Notes: generated from the sequence alone by a model not told the origin. Positions 25,843-37,650 are shown, counted from the stretch's first letter. The stretch: DNA of 64,000 nucleotides from Mytilus californianus (GCF_021869535.1 NW_026262712.1:51375384-51439383); one strand, 5' to 3'. Program-made: numbers and translations.

Positions 25843-27291
25843 ATGAGTAACTGCGATGTCCATATCGACCAAAGGACCATTCTCTACTGCACCCAACATG
25901 ATAAGATCATCTGTGAATTATGTCTTCCCGACACCCATAAAAACTGCAAATCCATTATTTCTATAGATCAAGCAGCAAAAGGCGTCAACAATGGGACTGC
26001 TTTAGAGGATATAAAGAGTAGAATGGAGTATTTGAGCAAAATGTTCAACGAACTGATGAAATGTCAAACAAATAATGCAGTAATCTTTGACAAACAAAGA
26101 GATGATATCCTGGAAAAGATTCATACCGGTAAACAGCTGATCAACAATGATCTTGGTGAAATCAAAGACGAATTGAATAAACAGTACCAAACAACCAAAC
26201 AAAAGATGGAAGAGGCAAAACGAAATACACAGAAAAGGCACCAGTCAGTGCAGACATGGATACACGAATTATCTTATGTAGAAAGCCTTAGTAATGAGGT
26301 TAATTTATTTCAGACAATCAAAGTACTGGACAAGAAAATTCACAAGGAGGAAACCGATATTTGTAATCAGAGAAAGCATTACAAAATAGAATTCAACCCA
26401 ATTGGCAAAAAAAATCTCCCCATTGTATTTCAATTGATGGGAAAGATTTCCGCTACAGAAGAACAAATGCACATAGTCGAGGTTCATCACAATTTACAAG
26501 TACATGTACCTAAATCAAAGGATGACGACTATCAACGAACTCATTCGTTTCTTACATCAGTATTTGGATTAGATATTGAAATTGAGAAATGCTGTTTTAT
26601 TTCTGAAGAAAGACTTCTCTTGTTTGGCGGCACAACACCTCATATCTTTGTATGTGGATATGATGGGACTGTTGTATGCACGGTAGAATTAGAGCATAAA
26701 CCAAAGGATGTCGCCATCATAGACAGTAAACAGGCCATAATTACTTTATTGTCAAAAGGGTTCCAAATCTTAGACCTTATATCATTTACCTTAGGAAAAT
26801 GTATCAAGGCTAGTAAAAATGGATGTTCGGGTGTGACAAGTAGAAATGGACAGATATGGACGCACGATGTTTTCCGAACTATCGATCAGATTGATATAAG
26901 TGGTAATATACTACGTAGTGTAACAACAAAAGATTGTATAAATAATATTGTCATAGATAATAATGGCAATCTCTTCTATAATCAATTTCCTCACGAATAC
27001 AATGACGTATACCGTATGACACGCGATGGACACGTGAGTTTATTCTTTGGTCATTCAGACCTCCGCCGTCCGTGGGCCATCGATGTAGATGACAAGGGTA
27101 ATGTTTATGTAGCTGGTATGATGTCTAACAATATACACAGAATATCATCGGATGGAAAGGATCATCAAATCATATTGACAGAGAACGATGGGATAACTTA
27201 TCCTAAGGGTTTAAATTATAACAAGGACACAAGACAACTCCTTATTATCAACGATTATTCGAAAAGGGTTGACATATTTAGTTTATCTTAG
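25843..27291 (+). CDS. B-box 2 / coiled-coil / NHL-type propeller protein, N-terminally shortened
   Basis: 482 codons, single open frame, no lesions. Residues 4-35 form one B-box zinc finger (Cys4, His7, Cys16, His19, Cys24, Cys27, His32, Cys35). Residues about 45-160 are a charged, heptad-rich coiled coil. Residues about 215-482 are a repeat-bladed domain resembling NHL propellers, with 'DIDISGNI' and 'IDVDDKGNVYV' blade motifs. There is no RING finger, so ubiquitin-ligase activity cannot be assumed; TRIM-like proteins of this layout act in protein scaffolding or innate sensing, but the role here is unknown. The start is the first ATG in frame, just before the finger. The equivalent of B-box 1 lies upstream but is decayed. 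It is the most divergent member of the local array. Confidence 0.8.
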   Translation: MSNCDVHIDQRTILYCTQHDKIICELCLPDTHKNCKSIISIDQAAKGVNNGTALEDIKSRMEYLSKMFNELMKCQTNNAVIFDKQRDDILEKIHTGKQLINNDLGEIKDELNKQYQTTKQKMEEAKRNTQKRHQSVQTWIHELSYVESLSNEVNLFQTIKVLDKKIHKEETDICNQRKHYKIEFNPIGKKNLPIVFQLMGKISATEEQMHIVEVHHNLQVHVPKSKDDDYQRTHSFLTSVFGLDIEIEKCCFISEERLLLFGGTTPHIFVCGYDGTVVCTVELEHKPKDVAIIDSKQAIITLLSKGFQILDLISFTLGKCIKASKNGCSGVTSRNGQIWTHDVFRTIDQIDISGNILRSVTTKDCINNIVIDNNGNLFYNQFPHEYNDVYRMTRDGHVSLFFGHSDLRRPWAIDVDDKGNVYVAGMMSNNIHRISSDGKDHQIILTENDGITYPKGLNYNKDTRQLLIINDYSKRVDIFSLS

Positions 27292-27307
27292 TAAATATAT
27301 ATATATA

Positions 27308-27500
27308 AAATCCTCATAGATACCAGGATTGAAATTTTATAGCCAGACGCGCGTTTCGTCTACATAAGACTAACCAAACAGTGTTAAAAAGACCAAATAC
27401 AGTACGAAGTTGAAAAACATTGAGGACCAAAATTTCCTAAAAGTTTTGTCAAATACAGCTAAGGTAATATATTCCTGAGGTAGAAAAGCCTTAGTACTTC
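27308..27500 (+). repeat. Dispersed repeat family 2, copy directly after gene
   Basis: Contains 'gccagacgcgcgtttcgtc', 'acagtacgaagttgaaaa' and 'attgaggaccaaaa'. It begins within about 20 bp of the stop codon of the 25.8-kb gene, so it replaces the ancestral 3' UTR, and the gene probably uses a different polyadenylation site from its relatives. Confidence 0.6.
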
Positions 27501-27870
27501 AAAAATTAAAAGTTTTGTAAACAGTTAATTTATTTGAGATGTATAATACATATTTATTAATTGATATTAGATTATTTATATTCAGTTATATGGCAATGAC
27601 GTTTTAAAACACGACAGATGTTACGGAAAGCAACAACTGTATTAATAAAAGCACTAATGGTTAATTCTTTGTTAAAGTAAGGCCATCATTGTTAAAAAGT
27701 ATGGATTTGAAGTTTTTGTTAATCATTCTATAATAAAATGACCTTTTTAATGACGTTAAAACTAAAAAAATCCATACCATATGAAGAGTTTATAAGTATA
27801 TTAAGTAAACTGGTTAATTACCCAGACCATACGCGTATGGTCCAAATATTCATATGATCCGGAACATGTA
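27501..27870. other. Non-coding spacer
   Basis: AT-rich; no gene or repeat recognised. Confidence 0.4.
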
Positions 27871-29466
27871 TATATATGTAAGACTCAAATCGACGCCCGG
27901 TCTCTAATCGACGTCCGTTCCTTAAATCGACGGTCCAAATCTGACGTCACAATAAAATATCATCAAATCGACGGCCAACTTTATGCCTATCTAATCGACG
28001 TCCAATTTTTGGCTTCTCTAATCGACGTCCAATTTTTAGCTTCTCTAATCGTCGTCCTTTTTGGACACAAAATAGGACTGAAACTGATATCAGCTGAAAC
28101 CTTGAGACTTTCAAATGTGTGACAAATAAAATCTATCTAAAAAAATATAGTGTTTGAACGGAACTGTGATGTTTTTTGTATAGTTTGATCATTCGGAAGA
28201 CTGTTAAGTGGGGATCCGACATTCGAAAAATAAACAAGTTGCTAAATAGAAGATTGATGAACTCAAATGTTACTATATAACGTTTCTACTTTTATGTTTG
28301 GTATCTAAACATTCCATATGTAAATATGAACCAATCAGATAATAAAAAACGATACATGCATCCAAACGTTTTCTTTAGAATGGTGGAGTTCCTAGTAAAT
28401 CGATCAAAAATGTCAAACACAACAGCGATAAAAAATGTAAAAAAACATTGAATCCCAATCCTTGCTACGAAAAATTTCACGTGCACCTTTTTGATATACA
28501 TTATTAACTGTCTGAAAGTTATAAAGCCAGTATCCTTGGAAAAATCCAAATACACTAGCTTATCTCAATGAATATCAAATATATTATTGATTGTACAAGC
28601 GCTTGCTAGTTTACTGAACAATCACTTGGGCCTATTCTGTACAATCGCTTGGCCAACTTCAAAACTTTTGGTAAACACAAACTGAAAGAGCGTATAGAAA
28701 TTACCTAAGTTGGCTTGATTTGTTTGACTCTGTATTCAATGATTAGAAATAATCTCAATAAAAACTTGCTGATCACTGATATTTTCGATTGCGGGTAAAG
28801 TTTTATGACAAAAAAATTATTAATTTTATTTTTAATCTCCTTATTTTTGTGATACCGTAATAGATTTTAGTTTAAACATATTTTATTTGAAAGACTTGAA
28901 TACAAAAATGGATTCGGATATAATATTGTTCATATATTAACCCGTTTCCTTGTCAACAGAAAGAAGGAAAAGACTGCAATTCAAATGGTAAAAAACAAAC
29001 GTCATCAGGATTTGTGTATCAGACAGTATTCCACAAATCCGAGATAAAGAAGAAGCCAATATAGGCAAAAAGTGATTTGATACTTTAATGACCCAACACA
29101 TTTTCTAGTGTTAAAGTTATCGCGGACATGTGAATACTTATGACACCAAAGTAGGAAATGCTTACTGCTATCTATTCTGCCACATATACAATAATGTTTT
29201 TAATTTCCGTGAGCTTTCTATCAAATATATGTTCATTAAAACTACTGTAATCCAATGTAACATATGCCTGGCATGATTTTTTTTCGATTAGAGAAGACTA
29301 CAATCAATTGGACGTCCTTTTGGCCATTCATGGCTTCAGATTGGACGTCGATTAAAGTATTAAAATATTGGACGTCGATTAGAGAATGTGACGTCAGATT
29401 TTGACGTCGATTTGAGGAACGGACGTCGATTAGAGGCCGGACGTCGATCTGAGTCTAACATATATA
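27871..29466. mobile_element. 1.6-kb inverted-repeat element with subterminal motif arrays
   Basis: The ends are inverted over about 60 bp with few mismatches: 'tatatatgtaagactcaaat' on the left against the complement of the right end at 29445-29466. Both ends carry a cluster of a TCTAATCGACGTCC-type motif, about seven on the left (27885-28050) and about six inverted on the right (29308-29450). The interior has no substantial open frame. Motif clusters near both ends resemble transposase-binding arrays of DNA transposons. The target duplication cannot be fixed because the ends lie in TA runs. Confidence 0.65.
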
Positions 29467-29867
29467 CGCTTATTAACATGATTAGTTTGATTGAATTATA
29501 TTACATATACTTTGTAAATGCTATAGAATATTGTTCAGTCACTGCTATTTTCAGATTCACTGTAGTGATAAATTCATCTCCTTGAATTAAACAAGATGTA
29601 AAAGAGATATGTTCTTTGTATCATTGATTAGTATCAAGATGAATAGTTATCAAATTCAGGATACCAAATCTAGAAATCAGTCTATAAATAGTTCAGCAAT
29701 GGGTAGTTCTTACCTCTTGTTTAAATTGGACATTGGTTCATTTGACTATCATTACTCTAAATTATGAGCTGTAAAAAAATTAATCTAAATTTAGAATTGA
29801 AAAGAGTCCAAAGTTTTCTGTGTCAATTGAGTTGTTCAAATATATTTCAACATAATAAAAGCAATTA

Positions 29868-30055
29868 TAAAATATCATAACAGATAAAATATCATAACAG
29901 ATAAAATATCATAACAGATAAAATATATTAACAGATAAAACATCATAACAGATAAAATATAATAACAGATAAAATATATTAACAGATAAAATATCATAAC
30001 AGATAAAATATAATAACAGATAAATTAAAATAACAGATAAAATATCAAAACAGAT
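29868..30055 (+). repeat. 17-bp tandem repeat (minisatellite)
   Basis: About eleven copies of a unit like AACAGATAAAATATCAT, with small variants (ata, att, taa). Ends abruptly at 'acagattagaag'. Non-coding. Confidence 0.85.
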
Positions 30056-30125
30056 TAGAAGAAATGGCATTTGTTTCCCAGTGTTACATGATGGTTTTTA
30101 TAGAATCAAAGTAAGCATATCGTGT

Positions 30126-30597
30126 AGTAAAATAAACCGTCCTGGTACATGTCGTCAAGCATATAGTCAAATAAACCGTCCCGGTACATGTCGTCAAGTA
30201 TATAGTCAAATAAACCGTCCTGGTACATGTCGTCAAGTAAATAGTCAAATACACCGTCCTGGTGCATGTCGTCAAGTATATAGTCAAATATAAACCGTCC
30301 TGGTATATGTCGTCAAGTATATAGTCAAATAACCGTCCTGGTACATGTCGTCAAGTATATAGTCAAATAAACCGTCCTGGTACATGTCGTCAAGTATATA
30401 GTCAAATATAAACCGTCCTGGTACATGTCGTCAAGTATATAGTCAAATAAACCGTCCTGGTACCTGTCGTCACGTATATAGTCAAATAAACCGTCCTGGT
30501 ACCTGTCGTCAAGTATATAGTCAAATAAACCATCCTGGTACATGTCGTTAAGCATATAGTAAAAAAAAACGTCCTGGTACATGTCGTCAAGTATATA
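30126..30597 (+). repeat. 39-bp tandem repeat (about 12 copies)
   Basis: Units contain 'ccgtcctggtacatgtcgtc' plus 'aagtatatagtcaaataaa'. Most are 39 bp, that is 13 codons, so reading frames stay open on both strands (30081-30293 + and 30325-30582 -). That openness is a product of the period and not evidence of a gene. The array is interrupted at 30598 by a retroelement tail and resumes at 31643. Confidence 0.85.
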
Positions 30598-31003
30598 CGG
30601 TGTTTATATATCTCAACTTGTACGATTCGCTCGTGTATGTAACAATGTTTTAGATTTTAACGAGAGAAATTTATGTATTACTGAAAAATTATTACACCAG
30701 GGTTTTCGATATCACAAACTAGTCAAAACATTTACTAAATTTTATCATCGGTATAAGGACATCATTCGTAAATATAGCTCAACATGCAGACTTCTTATAC
30801 GTTCAGGTATTTCACATCCAATTTTTTATGGAAATATTCTTTATAAAGCACAAAAATGTCAGTATTCACCTCTGAAGCTAACAAAACCTTTAAATAGACT
30901 TATTAAGAAGGGATATAGTTACGATACTGTTGTCAGGTCATTAAAGATTGCATATTTTGGCGTTAATATTGATTCACTTTTAGGGTCTTTGCATTGGCAC
31001 TAA
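30598..31003 (+). pseudogene. Reverse-transcriptase-type retroelement, C-terminal fragment
   Basis: The open frame from about 30598 to the stop at 31003 reads as the C-terminal tail of a reverse-transcriptase protein type abundant in bivalve, coral and amphioxus genomes: 'GVYISQLVRFARVC', then 'LLHQGFRYHKLVKTF' and 'FYHRYKD'. A more complete, decayed relative lies at 43575-44170. The catalytic domain is absent because the insertion is 5'-truncated. The first residues of the listed frame (30581-30597) belong to the minisatellite. Family (Penelope-like or other non-LTR) unresolved. Confidence 0.6.
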
Positions 31004-31642
31004 ACACATTTATTTAAAAACCAGTTGTTGGCATGACACGGATTATGTTCTTCTCATATATGTTATGATGGTATGATACTAAACCCCTAACGGGAAGGAT
31101 TGTGCCTGATATTCATATGATGAAGACATAATCTTTCAATCAGTTTAATTGAAGTCTGGAGCTGGCATGTCAGTTAACTGCTAGTAGTCTGTTGTTATTT
31201 ATGTATTATTGTCATTTTGTTTATTTTCTTTGGTTACATCTTCTGACATCAGACTCGGACTTCTCTTGAACTGAATTTTAATGTGCGTATTGTTATGCGT
31301 TTACTTTTCTACATTGGCTAGAGGTATAGGGGGAGGGTTGAGATCTCATAAACATGTTTAACCCCGCCGCATTTTTGCGCCTGTCCCAAGTCAGGAGCCT
31401 CTAGCCTTTGTCAGTCTTGTATTATTTTTAATTTTAGTTTCTTGTGTACAATTTGGAGTTTAGTATGGCGTTCATTATCACTGAACTAGTATATATATTT
31501 GTTTAGGGGCCAGCTGAAGGACGTCTCCGGGTGCGGGAATTTCTCGCTGCATTGAAGACCTGTTGGTGACCTTCTGATGTTGTCTGTTCTATGGTCGGGT
31601 TGTTGTCTCTTTGACACATTCCCCATTTCCATTCTCAATTTT
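31004..31642 (+). mobile_element. 3' tail of the same retroelement
   Basis: Non-coding tail following the reverse-transcriptase fragment. Its last ~200 bp ('ggggccagctgaaggacg', 'tgttgtctctttgacacatt', 'ccccatttccattctcaatt') recur inverted at 63466-63640, defining the 3' end of the family. The junction with the minisatellite at 31643 is sharp. Confidence 0.6.
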
Positions 31643-31712
31643 AAATAAACCGTCCTAGTACATGTCGTCAAGTATATATTCTAATAAACCGTCCTGGTAC
31701 ATGTCGTCTTAA
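31643..31712 (+). repeat. Right remainder of the 39-bp tandem array
   Basis: Two units with 'ccgtcct.gtacatgtcgtc', separated from the main array by the 1.04-kb retroelement tail. Shows the retroelement inserted into the minisatellite. Confidence 0.8.
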
Positions 31713-32599
31713 GAACTTATTACTTACTATTACAGAGTCTATCGTGTATTTTTCTCTGAATGGTAAACAACATATATATACATGTAGACCTGTAACTGAT
31801 TTTTCGTTAATGATTGGAGGATATATTTAAATCATCATTCAGATGAAAAACTTTGCTCATATGGTCCTTTTAATTCCTGATTTGGTTGCGGAAATATCTT
31901 GGTATTTATAAATGTTTTGATGAGAGAAATCGTGAATTAGTTTTATTATATCATTTTGCATATCTGCTGACCATTTTCTTATAGAAAGAAGTAGGTATGA
32001 AAACACTCCTCAACAATAAAAAGTCAATATGGTTAATAAGTAATTAAGAGTAGAAATCAGAACTGTACATATTGAAGCGATTGATACCAACAATAAATTT
32101 TCCAAATCCTTAAAAAGGCTTATGGATTTGAGACTAGAGATGATTATTATCCACCCTTTTCTATCACCTGAGAGAAAAGAATAAAAGATAAACGACAAAA
32201 AACAAAAACTGAGCAACAAAACACAACCAGAAACTGGAAGAAAATTTATGATTTGTAAAGTGACGTCCCCTGGTGAAGCTTGCAGAGTCCAAATGCATGC
32301 CTGAGACAATTGTTGCTATGCATTAATCATGAGGATAGCTACTATTGATGATATTTAAATAATGGTTCTAACAAGTTCTACATGATTGTCCATTTGATGA
32401 TATCTGCATTGTTTTGATGTAAAAGTCCTCAATGCTTTGCACTAGTCATGAGGAAAACTATTAATCCATATTTTCTCGTTTAGTTTAACTCAATAATCTA
32501 TGTTACTTGTTTTATCATCCTTAAAATATACTAGTATTCAAGTATATCTTTATGCTCAATATCCATTACTATAGTTATAAATTATAATTTTACTGTTTA
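31713..32599. other. Non-coding
   Basis: No gene or clear repeat. The antisense 99-codon frame at 32010-32309 has no recognisable domain or conserved copy. Confidence 0.4.
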
Positions 32600-32925
32600 C
32601 CAATGCCTCATAGTCCAAAATAAATGCAACAGTAGTATACCGCTTTTCAAAAGTCATAAATCGATTGAGAGGAACCAAATCCGGGTTACAAACTAAAACC
32701 GAGGGAAACCCATCAACCATTAGAGAAAACAACGGAACAACAGAAACACTGAAGTACAACAAAAACAAACGTCAATGCAACATACATAGAAACGAACTAT
32801 TAGATAACAACTGCCAGATCCCTGACTTGGTACAAGATATTTTAAGAAAAAATGGTTGTTTGAACCTGGTGTTGTGGCTAGCCAAACCTCGTGATGAATG
32901 GCAATGTTAAAAAAGTCCCCATCTA
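32600..32925 (+). repeat. Dispersed repeat family 3, copy 3
   Basis: Shares all anchors of the family ('cataaatcgattgaga', 'atccgggttacaaactaaaa', 'ctgacttggtacaagata'). Non-coding. Confidence 0.65.
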
Positions 32926-33520
32926 CATCCATATCTCTATGATGAAAGTCGACCTCACTACACAACATATTTGTTTTAATGATGCCCTATGTATGTTGAT
33001 CATACTTGAGTTTGTTGTGTGATTTCTTTGAAATCGTTTGGTTACACATGTAAGCGTTTGTTATCGCTTGTATTTTGATATTTATCTGTTTAGCCTAACA
33101 AGGGCATATAATTGTTTAAATAAAATGTATTACATCTCATGTATGACAATTCATTTATTTCATTTTTCATTTATCTGATAAACGTTTGACTCCGAATAGC
33201 CCGTATGCTTATTAATTGGACGGCCCATAACTCCAAAATTATAAATTTTGGAAGATATGGTATGCTTGCCAATTGCAAACAACTATTCACTAGATACCAA
33301 ATGATGTAGATGGAAGTAACTATAGGTCTTCAACAATTATCAAAACCTATACCGTATAGATAGCTATAGAACTCACCGACATTAAAAAAATGTCTTTTAC
33401 ATTAAAAGATAGTTACATCTAATGAAATGTTCCTGCTTTAACCACAGTATGTGTGTTGTAAGCCTTTTTCATAATTATATTCTTCGTTTGTAACGAAATT
33501 TACATTAATGTTTATCACGA
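32926..33520. other. Non-coding
   Basis: No gene; a short piece near 33253-33330 resembles the family 4 end ('gatatggtatgcttgcca'). Confidence 0.4.
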
Positions 33521-33523
33521 CAA

Positions 33524-33706
33524 ATGTCCAGAATACTTAAAAAAAGAATTTCCTCGAATAGGAATACTAGAACAACTGCTTACATTTTTTATGTTCCAAA
33601 TGTCAAAGGTGTAGAATCTTCTTCTTTCTGTTTAAGTGGTATTAAAAAGTGGAATGTTTTGCCCGATCATGTAAAATATTCATGTGAATTCAAAAATGAA
33701 ATTTAA
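33524..33706 (+). pseudogene. Possible LINE reverse-transcriptase C-terminal remnant
   Basis: A 60-codon frame whose end ('LSGIKKWNVLPDHVK') resembles the 'KxWNxLPxxIK' tail found at the C-terminus of many non-LTR retrotransposon polymerases. Preceded by a stop-rich stretch, so at best a small fragment. Confidence 0.35.
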
Positions 33707-35229
33707 GTATGATGTAAAAAAAACACCTAATCAGTGGGAAATCTAGTGACAAAATATTACCTCCCCTGTAAATATTGAAAACTAGATCTTCTCAATGTTT
33801 GTCCCATTTTAGGAAGGACGCTATCAATTATGGATTCACGGGAAAAACGTTCTGGTAAATAGTAAAAGCAGAAATAAGTTGAAATAAAAACAAAACTTCC
33901 ATCCAATGTTATCATTTCCCTCCTTAAGTAGCAAACGACGAGTACAGCAGGCTATAAAAGCTTGAAGTAGAATTGGTTTAAAATGTTGCTATGCGAATAA
34001 ATTCCTGGAATACCAACTTCAATTTATTTTTCTGCTGGCTGTATACCTTTCCGGAACATGCTAATTATCCGAATATATATATACAGCTAGATCAGAGAAA
34101 GTCAGGGAAAAAATTCCAAAGGAATCGATTGATATGCAGCAAAGATTGGCACTTTTCAAATTAAGTTACTAAGCAAATTCAAACCGACCTTATCTCGATG
34201 TAAACATTGAATGTGAATAGATCGAGAAGACCGCAAATACATGTACAAAAATCGAGACGACCTTTTCTTAAATTGTATAAAAAATAGTAGAAAGATACCT
34301 ACTTTATAAACTTAGTTACCTTTAATTTCTTAACCTGCACAGACAGACTTTTAAATTTTTATATTCACAAAAAGACAATATTTCTCTATTGAATGTACAT
34401 GTGACAAGAGCAGACCGGTGTGCTCGATAACTTAAGTGTGAAAAAATAAGTATACTTTGGGAACTTGTAACATGTTAAGGACTTTGTGGAACACTCCGAA
34501 AATTATTGACCTGAAAGATCTTTAGATTTTGTATGTTCATGATTTTTTTTATCAATATGCAGCAAAGATTGGCAGTTTTTAAATTTCAGTTTCACAAGCT
34601 TCTAATGCAATTATCTCGATAAATACTGAACATGAAACATCGTGTATTTGCATGTATATTTCTAATAACACAGTTTAACAATTGATTTATTTAAAATGAA
34701 CAATCATTATTTGGAAATAACTTTTGATCAGTATCGTCACCGGCATTGTTTTATTTTTGACTTTGTCGACTCTATATATCATAAGAAGAGTGAATTTTGT
34801 TTTGTTTTCGTTCACTGGATATCCCACTGTAATGAGTAAACTCATGTCAATGTCAGATGCAGATTTTATATTTTATTAGATTGCTTTTTATACGAATGTT
34901 TTAAGCTATGATTCATGGATACTTTTTATTGCTGTGAAATTGAATGATAAATTATTTATTTCATTATCAAGACTATAAACCCCATTGTAAATAAGTTTGT
35001 TTGTTTTCATTGGTCATCCTTGAGTTAAGGCATTAGAGGTACCTTAAGTCACAACCATTGCTATATTTTAAGGTTGTATTATGTATTTGTACATATTGCT
35101 TTTATCTGAATAAAGATTATTAGCATTACCGTTTCTACGTAAGCAAGCCTACGGTTTAAACCCAGAGCCTTCAAATGTTCTACAATTTTTATATATGCAT
35201 TACAAATGTGCACCTCAAATTTAAAAATA
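33707..35229. other. Non-coding, one ~130-bp duplicated piece
   Basis: 'atatgcagcaaagattggca' occurs at 34132 and again at 34555 with similar following sequence, indicating a local duplication. Otherwise no feature recognised. Confidence 0.45.
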
Positions 35230-35690
35230 TGTTATGATTTCAAAAATCTAAATACAGAAAACATATTTATTTGGCTCTTTTCGAGTGTAAAATGATGGAT
35301 TAAACTTGTTTTTTTAGCAAGCTAAACCTCCCACGTGTATGACAGTCGCATATAATTCCATTATATTGACAACAATGTCTGAACGAAACAAAGACATAAT
35401 AGGTAAAAATGTAAATATAGTGGTTCAGCAGTTAACAATGGGTTATAATCATAATCACTATAAGAACAAACAAATATGTCAACAAAGAAAAACCAAAATG
35501 GCATGTAGACAAAGCACATAAGCAAACACGAAAGGCAAGCATACAAAAATTGACGATCGTACAATAACACAGTGACGGGATGTATAAGTACCGAGCCACG
35601 CCAAAGGGATATTACCAAAACCTGACTAAATAGTGAAGGTAATAATTTACAAAGAGACATAAATGAACTCTATATTACGTAATTAAGATG
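35230..35690. repeat. Dispersed bivalve-type repeat
   Basis: Wording such as 'aaaatgatggattaaacttg', 'cctcccacgtgtatgacagt' and 'gccacgccaaagggatatta' is typical of a family I recognise from bivalve DNA, related at its start to family 3. The overlapping frames on both strands (35339-35521, 35361-35660) are not credible genes. Confidence 0.4.
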
Positions 35691-36125
35691 ATAAACAACG
35701 TTAGTACCTAGAATTATATAGTTCAAGACCATCATGTATAATTTGTGAAGTTAATACGGAATATTTATCAACAAGGTCTTTGTATCTTAATGAGAGTTTT
35801 TCCTCAGAGTCTATGATTTTCTGCGTGTGGACATAATTATGCGTTATCATTCATCCTTACTATGTTTTTCTCTTGAGGTCCTCGTTTACCGTTATATTAT
35901 AATAACTAGAGTCTGTGGACCACTATGCATTTAGAGAATGACGCGACCAATGTACGTAATAAAGACCTTTTGTAGATTAATTTCCCCTTACACCAACTAC
36001 ATCCCGTTTCCCGAATTAATAAAAATCTATTAGCCCTTTATTAACTTAAAAGCCCGAAAAACTGCTTCTAACAAACACATTGACTTCTACATCGACATGA
36101 AAAGCATTAAAGATATAGTTTATGA
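35691..36125. other. Non-coding
   Basis: No gene or repeat recognised. Confidence 0.4.
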
Positions 36126-36126
36126 A

Positions 36127-36281
36127 GTCCATCGCAGTTCAGTGTTAAACCATCGCACTTCGGCGTAGCTATCAACAAGATAGCGTCACAATATGCCACC
36201 ATCGCACTTCAGCGTGATAAAAAAAACACACTATAGCGTCAAACAATCGCACATCAGCGTACCCATTGCGGTTCAGGGTCC
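36127..36281 (+). repeat. Five dispersed copies of a 16-bp motif
   Basis: A CATCGCACTTCAGCGT-type motif occurs near 36129, 36151, 36201, 36246 and 36265, with short intervening text often containing 'tagcgtca'. An irregular minisatellite; non-coding. Confidence 0.6.
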
Positions 36282-36419
36282 TACATCTATATTATGGGTG
36301 TGGAGAAAGAATTGTGCATTGAAATATTTTACGAACTTGCTGTACAGTTGCCGAGCTATTTCCAAAATATTTGGTGATCTTTGTCCAGTTTTCTTTTGAT
36401 GATAATTAGAATTCTCTGT

Positions 36420-36720
36420 ATTTAGATATAGGAAGATGTGGTATGAGTGCCAATGAGACAACTCTCCATTCAAGTAACAATTCAGAAAAGTAAACCATTA
36501 TAGGTCAAGGTACGGCCTTCAACAAGAAGAATTGGCTCACACCGAACAGCAAGCTATAAAGGGCCCAAAAAAATACTAGTGTAAAACCATTCAAACGGGA
36601 AAACCAACGGTATAATCTATATAAAAACGAGAAACGAGAAACACGTATGAACTACATAAAAAGACGACAACTGCTGTACATCAGATTCCGGACTTAGGAC
36701 AGGTGCAAACATTTGCAGCG
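36420..36720 (+). repeat. Family 4 single-end copy
   Basis: Starts 'gatgtggtatgagtgccaat' and continues through 'caaggtacggccttcaac', 'tataaagggccc' and 'ggacttaggacaggtgc', matching 7452-7760. Only one arm is present, directly left of the BEL element. Confidence 0.65.
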
Positions 36721-36773
36721 GTATTGAGTGGATAAAGCTGATAACAGAGAAGCAAACAGAAAACATTTGTCAA

Positions 36774-37414
36774 TGTTCTGGAACTCATTCATCATTTGTT
36801 CTTCATGTGATCATCATTTTATATTGTTTATGTTTCATTGTGTACATCACTTTATATGCTCCAGTTTTAGGAGTTTTATACAGGACAGTGTAGGAACCCA
36901 TGTTACTTTCCCCTCTCTTCTGAGTGACGAAAACTGCTCAGCAGGCCGTGTGCACAACTGCAAGGAACATTCAGCGGACACGTTGTCCAAAGGAACAATT
37001 CGTGGCTAACCACAGCGTGAGTTACCTTTAAAACATTACAAATTATGTCTTTACATCAGCGATGAACTGTTTTAATATGTTTTCCTATGTTATAAAGAAA
37101 CTATGAACATTTAACCGTTCAAACTGTTCGTATCTGCGATTACACAATTTAATTCAGACAGAACCCGACGTGTGCAAGAATATTCATCTATTTATTATTA
37201 TAAAGAACATTAACAGCTTTATATATCTACGAACTGTTTATCCGTATTTTAATGGACTTTAATTATCATTGAACACATTGTAAAATTGTATTTATATTTG
37301 TATTTTCAGTTTTTCACCATTTGAATTGGTAGTGAAATAAAAGTCAGCTCCTGATTGTTTTATCTTTACATAAACCCAGTCATCTTGGTTAAACTCGCTG
37401 GTCCGGCCAGTACA
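36774..37414 (+). repeat. BEL 5' LTR (641 bp)
   Basis: Starts 'tgttctggaactcattcatc', ends 'ggccagtaca'. Differs from the 3' LTR at about four single positions (near 36803, 36841, 36912 and 37325). No strong TATA box recognised. An 'aataaa' lies near 37337. The 93-codon frame entering it (36728-37009) is a shadow and recurs in the 3' LTR. Confidence 0.92.
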
Positions 37415-37650
37415 GTGAAAAAGCTACAACTTGCCTGTTGTTTTTCTTGGATAACGTACGCCACTCCACGACAGTCAGCAGACCCATAACGTAGTTTCAA
37501 CGACAACGTTTCGTGCTAGTAAATTGACGACAACCTGTCTTTACATATCCAGACAAGGAACGACTATGTAGCAACGTAAATACCTTTACACTGACAGTGG
37601 ACTACATAACTTGTGTGTACTAGGCAGCAACCCAACAACGTTGAGTCACC
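37415..37650 (+). other. BEL leader between LTR and gag
   Basis: A 236-bp non-coding leader. A primer-binding site is expected at its start, but I could not match it to a particular tRNA by eye. Confidence 0.6.

Noticed and set aside
30081..30590. Repeat-peptide frames on both strands, or a CRISPR-like array
   Set aside because: 39-bp minisatellite without unique spacers in a eukaryotic genome; openness results from the 13-codon period.
36728..37009. 93-codon frame at the BEL 5' LTR (and its twin at 41329-41565)
   Set aside because: Lies almost wholly inside the LTR and is duplicated only because the LTR is.
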